From contig URSC01000014.1 of the NCBI GenBank assembly GCA_900550465.1, positions 1 to 64,000 of the forward strand: 64,000 bases of DNA, given 5' to 3'. Numbering within the stretch: position 1 is the stretch's first letter; every line of letters begins with the position of its first letter. The DNA comes from an uncultured Alistipes sp. Its GTDB lineage: Bacteria; Bacteroidota; Bacteroidia; Bacteroidales; UBA932. The notes beneath the pieces are model-generated. The model did no database searches, was not told where the DNA came from, and saw only the letters and a program-made list of their open reading frames with translations. The position numbers and the translations under genes are program-made. Of the stretch, positions 7,564-17,420 are shown piece after piece.

Positions 7564-9102
7564 ATGACAAAACTGCGCATATCCCTTTCCACATGTCTCA
7601 TTGCATTGAGCCTCAATACATTGATAGCGGTGCCGCTGCACGCTCAGGACAGTACTGCGGCATCCCGGCCGGACAGTGCCGCGAAGCAGTGGGAATTCAC
7701 CCTGGAGGACGTGATAGTCCTGGCTCAGAGCAAGTCGCTGCCGGCGCTGGTAGCCCGGTACTCGTTCATCAGCAGCTACTGGCAGTTCCGGTCCTACAGG
7801 GCGCAGTTCCTGCCTTCGCTGAACCTCGGGGCAGACCTCGGGCAGTACAACCGGTCCATCGTGGCCCTGCAGGATGCCGAGACCGGCGAGACCCACTACG
7901 TGCAGAACGACAACATGAACAACTCCCTGCAGCTGTCCATCGACCAGAACATCCCGTTCACCGGAGGTATCATATCCCTGAACACATACCTCAACCGCTT
8001 CGACCAGTTCTCCCCCTACGGAGACCTCACATACAACTCCAACCCCGTCAATATCTACTACCAGCAGCCCATCTTCCAGTACAACCGCCTCAAATGGGAG
8101 AAGAAGACCGAGCCCAAACGCTACGAGATGTCCAAACGGTTATATCTCGAGGATATGGAGGACATCGCCGTAACGGCCACCACATATTTTTTCAACGTGC
8201 TCCGCAGCCAGAAAAGCCTTGAGATGGCCCGCAGCCGCTACGAGAGCACTCAGCAGCTCTATGCCATAGCCCAGGAGAGGTTCAGCATCGGCACCTACAC
8301 CAAGGACGAGCTGCTGCAGATGGAGCTTCAGCTGCTCAACGCCGATATCGCCGTGGCCAGCGCGGAAGTGGAACTCCGGCAGTCAATGCTCAGCCTCAGA
8401 TCCTACCTGGGACTGACAGACGACACCGAATTTACCCTGATCACCCCTCCCCATCACTCCGACATCACCATAAACGAGGAGGACGCCGTCACCCGCAGCC
8501 TGCAGAACACGTCGTTCAGCCTCAACAACGAGATCAGCCTCATAGAGGCCGAAGCCGCCATAGCCCAGGCCAAGGCCGAGCGCGGATTCAGCGCAACTCT
8601 TACAGCCCAGTTCGGTCTGACCCAGACTGGCAGCGACTTCGTGTCCTCCTACCGCAGTCCTATCGACCAGGAAATCGTCGGCCTGAGTCTCAGCGTTCCC
8701 ATCGTGGACTGGGGTCTCGGAAAGGGCAAGGTGCAGATGGCCAAGGCCCAGCAGGAGGTCATCCTCACTCAGGTAGAGCAGGAGATCATGGAGCGCCGCC
8801 AGGATATCTACATCAGGGTGGTGCAGTTCAATGCCCAGGCCAAGCAGTGCGATGTCTCGCAGAAGGCCGACGGGATAGCTGCCGAACGCTTCGAACTGGC
8901 CCTCCAGCGCTTCCGCAACGGCAGCATCAGCATCCTCGACATCAACACTGCTCAGAACGAGCGGGACGAGGCCTCATCCCAGTATATCGAGGAACTCGCC
9001 AACTATTGGAACTACTACTACAGCCTGCGGAAGGACACCCTGTACGACTACATCTACGGGACTGACCTGGACGCAGAATTTGATAAAATAATCGATAACT
9101 AA
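7564..9102 (+). CDS. TolC family outer-membrane efflux protein
   Basis: 512 aa with a cleavable signal peptide (TLIAVPLHAQDS). It has the two-fold repeated long helical segments of the TolC family: residues ~60-270 and ~310-490, with heptad-rich stretches such as MARSRYESTQQLYAIAQERF and the equivalent KADGIAAERFELALQRFRNG. The hallmark FRNGSISILDINTAQNE loop is present. It would form the trimeric outer-membrane channel for the adaptor and RND proteins encoded next (12-nt gap), within one operon. Ends DAEFDKIIDN. Substrate not shown by sequence. Confidence 0.93.
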   Translation: MTKLRISLSTCLIALSLNTLIAVPLHAQDSTAASRPDSAAKQWEFTLEDVIVLAQSKSLPALVARYSFISSYWQFRSYRAQFLPSLNLGADLGQYNRSIVALQDAETGETHYVQNDNMNNSLQLSIDQNIPFTGGIISLNTYLNRFDQFSPYGDLTYNSNPVNIYYQQPIFQYNRLKWEKKTEPKRYEMSKRLYLEDMEDIAVTATTYFFNVLRSQKSLEMARSRYESTQQLYAIAQERFSIGTYTKDELLQMELQLLNADIAVASAEVELRQSMLSLRSYLGLTDDTEFTLITPPHHSDITINEEDAVTRSLQNTSFSLNNEISLIEAEAAIAQAKAERGFSATLTAQFGLTQTGSDFVSSYRSPIDQEIVGLSLSVPIVDWGLGKGKVQMAKAQQEVILTQVEQEIMERRQDIYIRVVQFNAQAKQCDVSQKADGIAAERFELALQRFRNGSISILDINTAQNERDEASSQYIEELANYWNYYYSLRKDTLYDYIYGTDLDAEFDKIIDN

Positions 9103-9114
9103 CACCCCGGCCCC

Positions 9115-10212
9115 ATGAAAAAACACCACGCCATAGCTCTAGGAGCAGCCGTAGCCGCGGCCCTGCTCGTCACAGCATCCTGCGGAAACAAAGAAGTGGA
9201 AGAGGATACCCTCACCCGCCTGTCCCAGGCCGTAGAGGGCAACTACGTCGATACCATGATACTCCGCCTGACCGATTTCCGCCGCCAGACCATAAGCAAC
9301 GGAAAGCTGGTGGCCGCCCGCAAGAGTCTCCTGCGTTTCAACACCTCCGGCACCATCTCCGAAGTTAATTTCACCAACGGGCAGAGCGTCAGAAAAGGAG
9401 ACCTCATAGCATGTCTGGATCCCGAAGCCGCCTCCATAACCCTGGCACAGGCGGAGAACGCCCTGAAAAAAGCAGAGATAGACCTCAACGATGTGCTCAT
9501 AGGCTTCGGTTATGGAAACTCTGATACCACCTCCGTACCCGCCCAGGTCATGGCCATAGCCCGCACCCGCTCCGGATATGCCGATGCAGAGCAGAACTGG
9601 CGCAAGGCCCGCTATGACTATGAGGGTACCCGCATCACCGCGCCTTTCGACGGCAAGGTGGCCAGCGTAAAGGGCCGTGTCTACGAGAACGCTCCCGCCG
9701 AGGAATTCTGTACCGTGATAGACGACAGCCGCTTCGAAGTGACATTTCCCCTGCTGGAATCCGAGATAGCCTCGGTGCGCACAGGGCTTTCGGTGAAGCT
9801 GTCTCCGTTCAACGACCCCGGCCGGACCTATACCGGTCACATCACCGCCGTCAACCCCACTGTGGACGAAAAGGGACAGATACAGATCACAGCGTCTGTA
9901 ACCAATACCGGAGACGGACGCCTGATGGACGGCATGAATGTCAGGGTCCTCGTCGAAGAGATCATTCCCGACCAGCAGGTAATCCCCAAGAGCGCGGTGG
10001 TCATGCGTGACAACCAGGAGGTCCTCTTCGTCTACGAGCCCTCCGACAGCTCCTCACGCTGGGTCTATGTCGACATACTCATGTCCAACAGTGACAGCCA
10101 CGTAGTGCGCGCCAACCAGGAACGCACCGCCGTCCTCAATCTGGGCGACCCGGTCATCATATCCGGCAACCTCAACCTCGCACACGAATCTAAAGTCATA
10201 GTAAGACAATGA
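9115..10212 (+). CDS. RND periplasmic adaptor (membrane fusion protein), lipoprotein
   Basis: 365 aa; signal peptide with lipobox VTASC, so anchored to the inner membrane by lipid as in AcrA. Biotinyl-lipoyl-like half-motif around LVAARKSLLRFNTSGTIS and FTNGQSVRKGDLIACLDP, a short hairpin, then a second half TRITAPFDGKVASVKGRVYE and a beta-barrel region (residues ~205-290). It connects the inner-membrane RND pump to the TolC protein. The stop overlaps the first RND gene (ATGA), indicating translational coupling. Confidence 0.93.
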   Translation: MKKHHAIALGAAVAAALLVTASCGNKEVEEDTLTRLSQAVEGNYVDTMILRLTDFRRQTISNGKLVAARKSLLRFNTSGTISEVNFTNGQSVRKGDLIACLDPEAASITLAQAENALKKAEIDLNDVLIGFGYGNSDTTSVPAQVMAIARTRSGYADAEQNWRKARYDYEGTRITAPFDGKVASVKGRVYENAPAEEFCTVIDDSRFEVTFPLLESEIASVRTGLSVKLSPFNDPGRTYTGHITAVNPTVDEKGQIQITASVTNTGDGRLMDGMNVRVLVEEIIPDQQVIPKSAVVMRDNQEVLFVYEPSDSSSRWVYVDILMSNSDSHVVRANQERTAVLNLGDPVIISGNLNLAHESKVIVRQ

Positions 10213-13200
10213 TCCGCAAGCTCATAAAACGTCCCGTAGCGGTGTCGATGGTCCTCTTCGCCGTGGCGGTGCTGGGAGCAGTGTCCATCAAGCTCATCCC
10301 GGTATCGCTCATGCCCGACGTGGACATTCCTCAGATCACAGTCCAGGTCAAGGTAGACGGCAGCTCCGCCAGGGAGATGGACCAGTACCTCCAGGGACTG
10401 CGCCGCGAGCTGATGCAGATCCCCTCACTGACAGACATCCGCTCGCAGTCCGAGAGCGGAGTGGGCATCATACGCATGAGCTTCGAATACGGAACCGACA
10501 TCGACTTCACGTTCGTTGACGTGAACGAGCGCATCGACCGCTCGCTGTCATCCCTGCCTGAAGGAGCCGAAAGACCCAAGGCCATAAAGTCCAGTGCGAC
10601 GGACATCCCCGCCTTCTTCATCAACATGACCGTCGCGGACTCATCCCGCATCATGGAGCTCAGCCGCCTGGCCTCCAGCGTCATCTCCAAGCGCATAGAG
10701 CAGATACCTGAGGTGGCCATGGTCGACCTGAGCGGACTGGTGTTCCCGCAGCTGCTCATCATTCCGGACAATGACAGACTGACGGCCATCGGCATCAGTC
10801 CCGCAGACCTCGCGGCAGCCATCGAGTCCAACAACGTCCAGCTGGGCAACCTCTCCATCCGGGACGGACAGTACCACTGGAACGTGCGCTTCCAGTCAGA
10901 GCTCAACTCCAAGGAGGACATCGAGCGCATAAGGCTCAATGTCAACGGCCGCATCTACCTCTTTTCAGAGCTGGCCAAGGTTATCGAGCAGCCGGGAAGC
11001 GACAACTGCATCATCCGCTCCGACGGTTCCAGGGCGGTCAGCATGGCCATCATCAAGCAGAGCGACGCAAGGATGAACACCCTGCGGGAAAAGCTGTACG
11101 ACAGGATTGAGGAATTCGGCAACGACTATCCTGGAGTGAAGTTCACCATCACCAGGGACCAGACCGAGCTGCTGCGCTATACCATAGAGAACCTGGAGCA
11201 GAACCTGGTGGCCGGCATCATCCTGGCCAGTATCGTTATCCTGCTGTTCATGCGCAACTTCCGCTTCTCGCTGCTGATCATACCCACCATCATCGTCTCG
11301 CTGCTCACCTCCATGCTTGCCCTGTATGTCATGGGACTGAGCATCAACATCATCTCTCTTGCCGGCCTCATCATCAGTGTCGGCATGATGGTGGACAACT
11401 CCATCATCGTCATAGACAATATCTCCCAGCGGTGGGAGCGGGGCGAGAGCCTCGAGGACGCGGTGGCCATCGGTTCCGGAGAGGTATTCGCGCCAATGCT
11501 CAGCTCCATTCTCACCAACTGCGCCGTATTCGTACCGCTGGTCTTCCTAAGCGGCATAGCCGGAGAGATATTCTTCGACCAGGCCGTGGCCATCACCGTG
11601 GGACTATTCTCCTCCCTGCTCTTCGCCGTTCTGGTCGTACCCGTCTACTACTATGCCCTGTACCGCAAGAGAGGACGGAAGATGGACAACCGCTACCTGG
11701 CGAAGATAGCCCGGTACACCGAGCTGGGTCCCGCATACGAGAAAGCCCTCAAATGGACATTCCGCCACCAGAAGACAGTCATAGCCCTGATGGCCGTGAG
11801 CATCCCCCTCTCCGTGCTGCTGTTCATGGAACTGGACAAGAGCACCTTCCCTCCCGTCACCAAGAGCGACATCATCCTCAACATAGACTGGAACCGTCCC
11901 CTGAGCATAGAGGAGAACGACAAGCGCACGGAGGCCCTGGCCGCATCCCTCCGCAACCATGCCGCCCAGACTACCCAGATGTCAGGAACCCAGCAGTTCC
12001 TGATGCCCCATACCAGGGACATGAGCCAGAGCGAGGCCCAGGTCTACTTCCTTGCCCATTCTCCCGCAGGACTGGACAGCCTCATGGAAGAGGCAGCCGT
12101 ATATCTGAGGACGCACCACCCTGAAGCGGCATTCAGCTTCTCGGACGCCGGAAACCTGTTTACCCTCATGTTCTCCGACAACTCCGCGAAACTCACAGTC
12201 CAGATAAGCGGCCGAGACGGGAAGACCCCTCCCCCGGACAAGCTCAACTCCATCCTGGCCGCCATCACTGAAGCCGTTCCCGGGCTGGAGGCCGCTCCCG
12301 TCCGCTGGCAGGAGCAGGTGGTTCTCATGCTCGATGTAGAGAAAATGTCCCTGTACAACATCTCCTACAGCGAAGTACTCAGCACCCTGAGAAAGCTCAC
12401 CCGGGAGGACCACATCTTCTCCATTGCCACCGGAGACTATTCCATCCCGGTAGTCATGGGAGACGGCGGTGACGGCAACGGACTGCTCTCGGGAAGCGTG
12501 CTCAACCGCGAGGGAACGGAGATTCCCCTGAACACATTCATCACCGAAGGCCGCAGCCGGGACCTGAAGACCATCATTTCCGGCATGTCCGGCAACTATT
12601 ACCCTCTCGACCTGAATATCCCCGATCAGCAGGTACCGGAAGTCATAGCCGCAGCCAGAGAACTGGCGGTGGAGGACGGAAGCTGGGACGTGACATTCAA
12701 CGGGTCGTACTTCTCCAGCAGAGACACCATCAATGAGCTGATGCTCATAGCCGTAGTCTCCATACTGCTGCTGTATTTCATCCTGGCAGCCCAGTTCGAG
12801 TCCCTTATTCAGCCTCTGATAATCCTCTCGGAGATCGTGGTGGACATCTTCGGAGCACTTCTGCTGCTCTGGATATGCGGCGGAGGCATCAACGCCATGT
12901 CGATGATCGGCATAGTGGTCATGAGCGGTATCGTCATCAACGACTCGATTCTCAAGGTGGACACCATCAACCGCCTGCGCAAGGAGAACGGATACCACCT
13001 CCTGAGAGCGATCATGACCGGAGGATCCAGGAGACTCAACCCCATCCTGATGACCACCCTCACCACGGTACTGGCCATGGTACCTTTCCTGACCAAGGGA
13101 GACATGGGCTCGGACCTGCAGTTCCCCCTGTCGATAGTGATGATAGGCGGTATGATGGTCGGCCTGATCGTCAGCATCTTCGGTATTCCGCTGATTTACT

Positions 13201-13235
13201 ATCTGATATATAAGAAGCAAGACAGAAACCGGTGA
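10209..13235 (+). CDS. RND efflux permease 1 (AcrB/HAE1-type)
   Basis: 1008 aa, the usual length for an AcrB/MdtB-like pump. TM1 is at residues ~10-30 (MVLFAVAVLGAVSIKLIP), a periplasmic porter domain follows, then TM2-6 near 330-480 with the TM4 proton-relay motif GMMVDNSIIVIDN, a second porter domain, and TM8-12 near 860-1000 (MIGIVVMSGIVINDSILKVD). Aspartates needed for proton transfer are present. Part of a tolC-adaptor-RND-RND operon; stop and next start overlap (TGATG). Two adjacent RND genes suggest a heteromeric MdtBC-like pump, but the substrate is unknown. Confidence 0.93.
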   Translation: MIRKLIKRPVAVSMVLFAVAVLGAVSIKLIPVSLMPDVDIPQITVQVKVDGSSAREMDQYLQGLRRELMQIPSLTDIRSQSESGVGIIRMSFEYGTDIDFTFVDVNERIDRSLSSLPEGAERPKAIKSSATDIPAFFINMTVADSSRIMELSRLASSVISKRIEQIPEVAMVDLSGLVFPQLLIIPDNDRLTAIGISPADLAAAIESNNVQLGNLSIRDGQYHWNVRFQSELNSKEDIERIRLNVNGRIYLFSELAKVIEQPGSDNCIIRSDGSRAVSMAIIKQSDARMNTLREKLYDRIEEFGNDYPGVKFTITRDQTELLRYTIENLEQNLVAGIILASIVILLFMRNFRFSLLIIPTIIVSLLTSMLALYVMGLSINIISLAGLIISVGMMVDNSIIVIDNISQRWERGESLEDAVAIGSGEVFAPMLSSILTNCAVFVPLVFLSGIAGEIFFDQAVAITVGLFSSLLFAVLVVPVYYYALYRKRGRKMDNRYLAKIARYTELGPAYEKALKWTFRHQKTVIALMAVSIPLSVLLFMELDKSTFPPVTKSDIILNIDWNRPLSIEENDKRTEALAASLRNHAAQTTQMSGTQQFLMPHTRDMSQSEAQVYFLAHSPAGLDSLMEEAAVYLRTHHPEAAFSFSDAGNLFTLMFSDNSAKLTVQISGRDGKTPPPDKLNSILAAITEAVPGLEAAPVRWQEQVVLMLDVEKMSLYNISYSEVLSTLRKLTREDHIFSIATGDYSIPVVMGDGGDGNGLLSGSVLNREGTEIPLNTFITEGRSRDLKTIISGMSGNYYPLDLNIPDQQVPEVIAAARELAVEDGSWDVTFNGSYFSSRDTINELMLIAVVSILLLYFILAAQFESLIQPLIILSEIVVDIFGALLLLWICGGGINAMSMIGIVVMSGIVINDSILKVDTINRLRKENGYHLLRAIMTGGSRRLNPILMTTLTTVLAMVPFLTKGDMGSDLQFPLSIVMIGGMMVGLIVSIFGIPLIYYLIYKKQDRNR

Positions 13236-16200
13236 TGAAGCAAGTCAAGATACCTTCGTTCTCAGTCCTGCTGATCTTCGCCGTGCTCATCACCGTAGGC
13301 GCGGCGCTGATCCCGTCGCTCAATCTGCAGTACATGCCCCGGAGCAAGCAGCAGCAGCTCTCCATCTCATATTACTGGCAGAACGCTTCGGCGCGTGTCA
13401 TCGAGAGCGAGGTGACTTCCAAGATAGAAGGCTATATCTCTTCCATCAGCGGCATAGAGGAAATCGTATCCGACAGCCGTAAGGGAAGAGGCTCCATCAC
13501 CCTGACACTCAAGAAAAAAGAAGACGTAGACGCCGTCCGCTTCGAGGTATCCTCGGCCATCCGCTCCCTGTACGACAAGCTGCCAGCGGAAGTAAGTTAC
13601 CCTGAACTGTCCGTATCGGCCTCGGGAACACAGCTCGACCCGGTGCTCATGTACACCATCAACGCCGACCTGCCCACCAACAGGATAGAGCAGTACGTCA
13701 ATGACTACATCATCAAGGACCTGGCCCTTATAGACGGGGTGCACTCAGTGGAACTTTCCGGAGCCACACCGGACTACATGCACATAACCCTCAGTTCCGA
13801 GAAGATACGCGCGGCCGGAATCAACACGTACCAGGTGTTTCAGGCTGTCTCCTCCTACCTTACCGGCAGCAGCGTCATAGGCAGCGCCCCCGCCTTCAAT
13901 CCTGACGAGGAGCCTGACATCATCCTGCACAACGCTCCAATGGACTTCGAACTGCTGCCCGTAGCCAACTCCTCCGGGCGCATCATCCGCCTGATGGACG
14001 TGGCGGACATCCAGATCCAGCAGATGCCTCCCAGCTCCTACAGCCGCATCAACGGACTGAACACCATCAACATCAGCATATACCCGGAAGAGTCCGTCAA
14101 CACCATCAAGCTCTGCGCCACCATAGAGTCCGTCATGCACCGTCTCGAGGCCGGCTTCCCGGAATCATTCTCCGCCCTGAAATCCTACGATGTCTCCACA
14201 GATATCCAGGAAGAGGTGGACAAACTCGTGCGCAGAAGCCTGCTGTGCGTACTTATCCTCCTGATATTCATATTCATTACCTCGCTGAGCCTGCGGTACA
14301 CCTTCCTTATAGGCCTGACCCTGCTGGTCAACATCATAACAGCCGTAATATTCTACGTACTCCTGGATATAGACCTGCATGTCTACTCCTTGGCCGGTAT
14401 CTCCATATCACTGAGCATCATCATCGACAACTCGATCATCATGGTCTCACACTACTCCTACTACAGGGACCGGAAAGTATTCCTGGCCATACTTGCAGCC
14501 CTGCTGACCACGATAGGCTCGCTGGCCGTGATATTCTTCCTGCCTGAGGAGCAGAAAGAGATACTCTCGGATTTCTCCTCGGTGATCATCATCAATCTGA
14601 GCGTGTCGATGATAGTGGCCCTGTTCTTCGTCCCCGCCCTTCTGGACTACCTGCCCGTCAAGTCCGAAAGCATCGCATTCTCCATAAAGCGCAGACGCAG
14701 GATAGTACGCTTCTCCCAGTGGTACGCCGTATTCATCTTCTATATCAAGAAATTCAACTGGGCAGTCATCATCCTGTTCGTGGGCGCCTTCGCAGGCTCG
14801 TTCCTGCTTTTCCGCAAGAGCCTGGACGGCTTCGCATCCATGTTCCGCGAGCCCGAGCGCCCCGTACTTTACATCTCCTCCGGCATGCCGGAAGGCTGCA
14901 GCGTCCAGCAGCTCAACGATATCATGGTCTATATGGAAAATTTCCTGGCGGGATTCGACGAGATAAAGATGTTCCGCACCAGCATCAGTTCCTACCGCTC
15001 CGGACAGATCACAGTAGAGTTCACAGACGAGGCCCTCAAGACTCCCTTCCCCTCCATCCTCAAGCAGCAGGTCATCCGCAAGGCAATTGCCTACGGAGGC
15101 GCCAACTGGAGAGTCAGCGGAGTGGATGACCAGAATTTCAGCAACTTCATCGGAAGCGGTTCCTACAAGAGCGGCAACATAATCATCACCGGCTACAACT
15201 ACGACATGCTCTACGGCTACTGTGAGGACCTGGCCGCCAGACTGTCATCGAACCCGAGAATCAACGACATCTCCATCGAGGGTCCCTACGACTACGGTTC
15301 GGCCGCATCTGCCCGCGAATACCTCATCACCTACGACTATGACAGGATGGCGCTCTATGACATCAGCCCCGTCTCCGCCTTCTCCACACTCAGCGAGCGG
15401 CTGTACTCCAGCAGTGTCGGATACTTCACGGACAGCACCGGCATGAGGACAGAAGTAAGACTGGTCTCGGACGACAGCGAGGAATTCGACGTATGGCATC
15501 TGGAGAACGAATACCTGGCCATCGACAGTTCCGACATCCGTTTTGCCGAGATAGGCTCCATAGACAGCCGTAACTCAGGCAACAATATCTACCGGCGCAA
15601 TCAGGAATACACCCTTCACGTCAGGTACAACTTCATCGGCTCCTACAAGCTGGAAGAGCGCCTGATGGAATCGGAAATCGAACGGCTCAACACATCGGTG
15701 CTCCCGATGGGATTCAAGGCCTCCTCTCCCGAATATGACTGGATGCAGCAGGCCAAGCGGCAGTGGCTTCTGCTGATACTGGTAACCGCCATCATCTACA
15801 TGATATGCGCCGTGCTCTTCGAGTCGCTGCTGCAGCCGCTGGCCATCATCTCGCTCATACCCGTCTCGTTCATAGGCATCTTCCTGGCCTTCCGCCTCAC
15901 TGAGACGACCTTCGACCAGGGCGGATTCGCGTCCATGATCATGCTCGCGGGCATCGTGGTCAACGCCGGCATCTACATCGTCAACGAGTACAACCGCATG
16001 CCGGCTCACCGCCGCAGTTTCATCCGGGCCTACAATCACAAGATCATCCCGATATCGCTGACCATCCTCTCCACAGTGCTGGGTCTCGCACCCTTCCTCA
16101 TCGACGGGAAGGAAGAGGTCTTCTGGTTCGCCTTCGCCATCGGCACCATGGGCGGCATGCTCTTCTCCTACGCCGCGCTGTTCGTGCTGCTGCCGATGAT

Positions 16201-16339
16201 CATGCCCGGAAAAACCGTTATTCCACCCGGTTGCGGTGGAAATGGGGAGCCGCGTAGAAGACGAAGCCGAGCAGGGAAACAAGGCTCAGGAAGGCACCTG
16301 TCAGGTAGGCGTAGGAGAAAGACAGACGCTCTCCTATAA
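13235..16339 (+). CDS. RND efflux permease 2 with unusual C-terminal tail
   Basis: 1034 aa from ATG 13235 (TGATG overlap with the previous stop; GTG 13232 is a poorer choice). TM1 FSVLLIFAVLITVGAALIP, TM4 motif SLSIIIDNSIIMVSHY with one Asp in the proton-relay position, and C-terminal TM block including IVVNAGIYIVNEYNR. It is clearly diverged from permease 1, as expected for the partner in a heteromeric pump. Oddity: after the last TM (LFVLLPMIMPG) the frame runs ~40 further residues, Arg-rich (EPRRRRSRAGKQ...), antisense to the 3' end of the convergent MFS gene. This looks like read-through after loss of the original stop. Confidence 0.88.
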   Translation: MKQVKIPSFSVLLIFAVLITVGAALIPSLNLQYMPRSKQQQLSISYYWQNASARVIESEVTSKIEGYISSISGIEEIVSDSRKGRGSITLTLKKKEDVDAVRFEVSSAIRSLYDKLPAEVSYPELSVSASGTQLDPVLMYTINADLPTNRIEQYVNDYIIKDLALIDGVHSVELSGATPDYMHITLSSEKIRAAGINTYQVFQAVSSYLTGSSVIGSAPAFNPDEEPDIILHNAPMDFELLPVANSSGRIIRLMDVADIQIQQMPPSSYSRINGLNTINISIYPEESVNTIKLCATIESVMHRLEAGFPESFSALKSYDVSTDIQEEVDKLVRRSLLCVLILLIFIFITSLSLRYTFLIGLTLLVNIITAVIFYVLLDIDLHVYSLAGISISLSIIIDNSIIMVSHYSYYRDRKVFLAILAALLTTIGSLAVIFFLPEEQKEILSDFSSVIIINLSVSMIVALFFVPALLDYLPVKSESIAFSIKRRRRIVRFSQWYAVFIFYIKKFNWAVIILFVGAFAGSFLLFRKSLDGFASMFREPERPVLYISSGMPEGCSVQQLNDIMVYMENFLAGFDEIKMFRTSISSYRSGQITVEFTDEALKTPFPSILKQQVIRKAIAYGGANWRVSGVDDQNFSNFIGSGSYKSGNIIITGYNYDMLYGYCEDLAARLSSNPRINDISIEGPYDYGSAASAREYLITYDYDRMALYDISPVSAFSTLSERLYSSSVGYFTDSTGMRTEVRLVSDDSEEFDVWHLENEYLAIDSSDIRFAEIGSIDSRNSGNNIYRRNQEYTLHVRYNFIGSYKLEERLMESEIERLNTSVLPMGFKASSPEYDWMQQAKRQWLLLILVTAIIYMICAVLFESLLQPLAIISLIPVSFIGIFLAFRLTETTFDQGGFASMIMLAGIVVNAGIYIVNEYNRMPAHRRSFIRAYNHKIIPISLTILSTVLGLAPFLIDGKEEVFWFAFAIGTMGGMLFSYAALFVLLPMIMPGKTVIPPGCGGNGEPRRRRSRAGKQGSGRHLSGRRRRKTDALL

Positions 16340-17420
16340 CTCCTCCTAATACCAGACCGATACCGATACCTATGTCCCACGAGGTGAGGTAGGTCGAAGT
16401 GGCCGTGCCGCGCTGGTCGTGCCGGCCGAGGTTGACGAACATGGTGTTGAAGGCCGGGAACATCGTCCCGAAGCCGGCTCCGAGCACCAGGGCCGTAGTG
16501 TACAGCATGATCTCAGCCGCCCTTATCGAATGGGGTGCCACCCTCTCGCACAGGAAGAGGCTCAGGAAACACAGTATCACAGGATAGAACGCGATGTGTA
16601 TCACCTCCGTGATATGTCCGCGGTCCACCTGCTTGCCCGAGAACAGACGGGAGACGGCCAGACCGACGGCCATGCAGGTGAAGAACAGACCCGTACCGCC
16701 GGTGATGCCCATATTCCTGGCGTACATCGCCACGTACGTGGTGGTCATGCCGTAGGGAATCGAGAGCAGCAGCAGGTCCAGGCCGAGGGGTATGCCCTTG
16801 AGCAGCACGAAACGGTCCAGGGAAATGGCTGTGCGCGGCACCGGCTGTTTCTTGGGTGTCCTGATGCAGCAGGCACATATCAGTCCGGCCATACAGCAGC
16901 ACAGGGCGGTGGTGAAAATCGTATCGAATGACACGTGGTCGTGCATGAACAGGCCGGTCATCGGGCCGAGGGACATGGCGATGTTGTTGGCCAGACCGTA
17001 GTAGCCCACGGCCTCCCCCCTGCGCGACGAGGGCGTGATGTCTATGACGATGGTGTTGCCCGCCACGGTGACTGTCCCGAACGAGAAACCGTGCACTATC
17101 CTCAGGACGATGAACATCAGCACAGTCCCGGTGACGATATAGCCTCCGAATATCAGGGTAAATACTAAAAATGCTATCAGGTACAGCGGCTTGCGGGCAA
17201 AACTGTCCAGCAGGTAGCCCGAGAACGGACGGACGGCCAGAGCGGCTATCGTGTAGCAGGCGAGAATCGCTCCCACGGCCCCCTCGGAGACTCCGAACTC
17301 CTCAACCAGATAAAACGGAAAAACAGGCATCAGCAGATAGAAGCCGAAATACAGCAGGAAGTTCGCTGCGAGGATGAAGCAGTAGCCGGGAGAGACCAGC
17401 CTGTCTTTATGCGGGGTCAT
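16218..17420 (-). CDS. MFS transporter
   Basis: 400 aa with about 12 membrane segments. The N-terminal half shows a major-facilitator pattern: TM1 FILAANFLLYFGFYLLMPVF, then RPFSGYLLDSFARKPLYLI (loop 2-3 motif A, here G-Y-L-L-D-S-x-A-R-K) and GEAVGYYGLANNIAMSLGP near TM5, common in drug/sugar efflux members. Substrate not inferable. It is translated with the upstream YfhO gene (4-nt ATGA overlap at 17417-17420) and its last ~120 nt overlap RND permease 2 tail to tail. Confidence 0.9.
   Translation of the reverse strand: MTPHKDRLVSPGYCFILAANFLLYFGFYLLMPVFPFYLVEEFGVSEGAVGAILACYTIAALAVRPFSGYLLDSFARKPLYLIAFLVFTLIFGGYIVTGTVLMFIVLRIVHGFSFGTVTVAGNTIVIDITPSSRRGEAVGYYGLANNIAMSLGPMTGLFMHDHVSFDTIFTTALCCCMAGLICACCIRTPKKQPVPRTAISLDRFVLLKGIPLGLDLLLLSIPYGMTTTYVAMYARNMGITGGTGLFFTCMAVGLAVSRLFSGKQVDRGHITEVIHIAFYPVILCFLSLFLCERVAPHSIRAAEIMLYTTALVLGAGFGTMFPAFNTMFVNLGRHDQRGTATSTYLTSWDIGIGIGLVLGGVIGERLSFSYAYLTGAFLSLVSLLGFVFYAAPHFHRNRVE

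Noticed and set aside
11982..13220. Long antisense frame across RND permease 1
   Set aside because: His/Gln/Asp-rich shadow of a well-conserved RND gene with no start context or family motif. The same holds for antisense frames over the YfhO gene (17561-18982), the sigma-54 regulator (35408-36706) and the histidine kinase (36396-37709).
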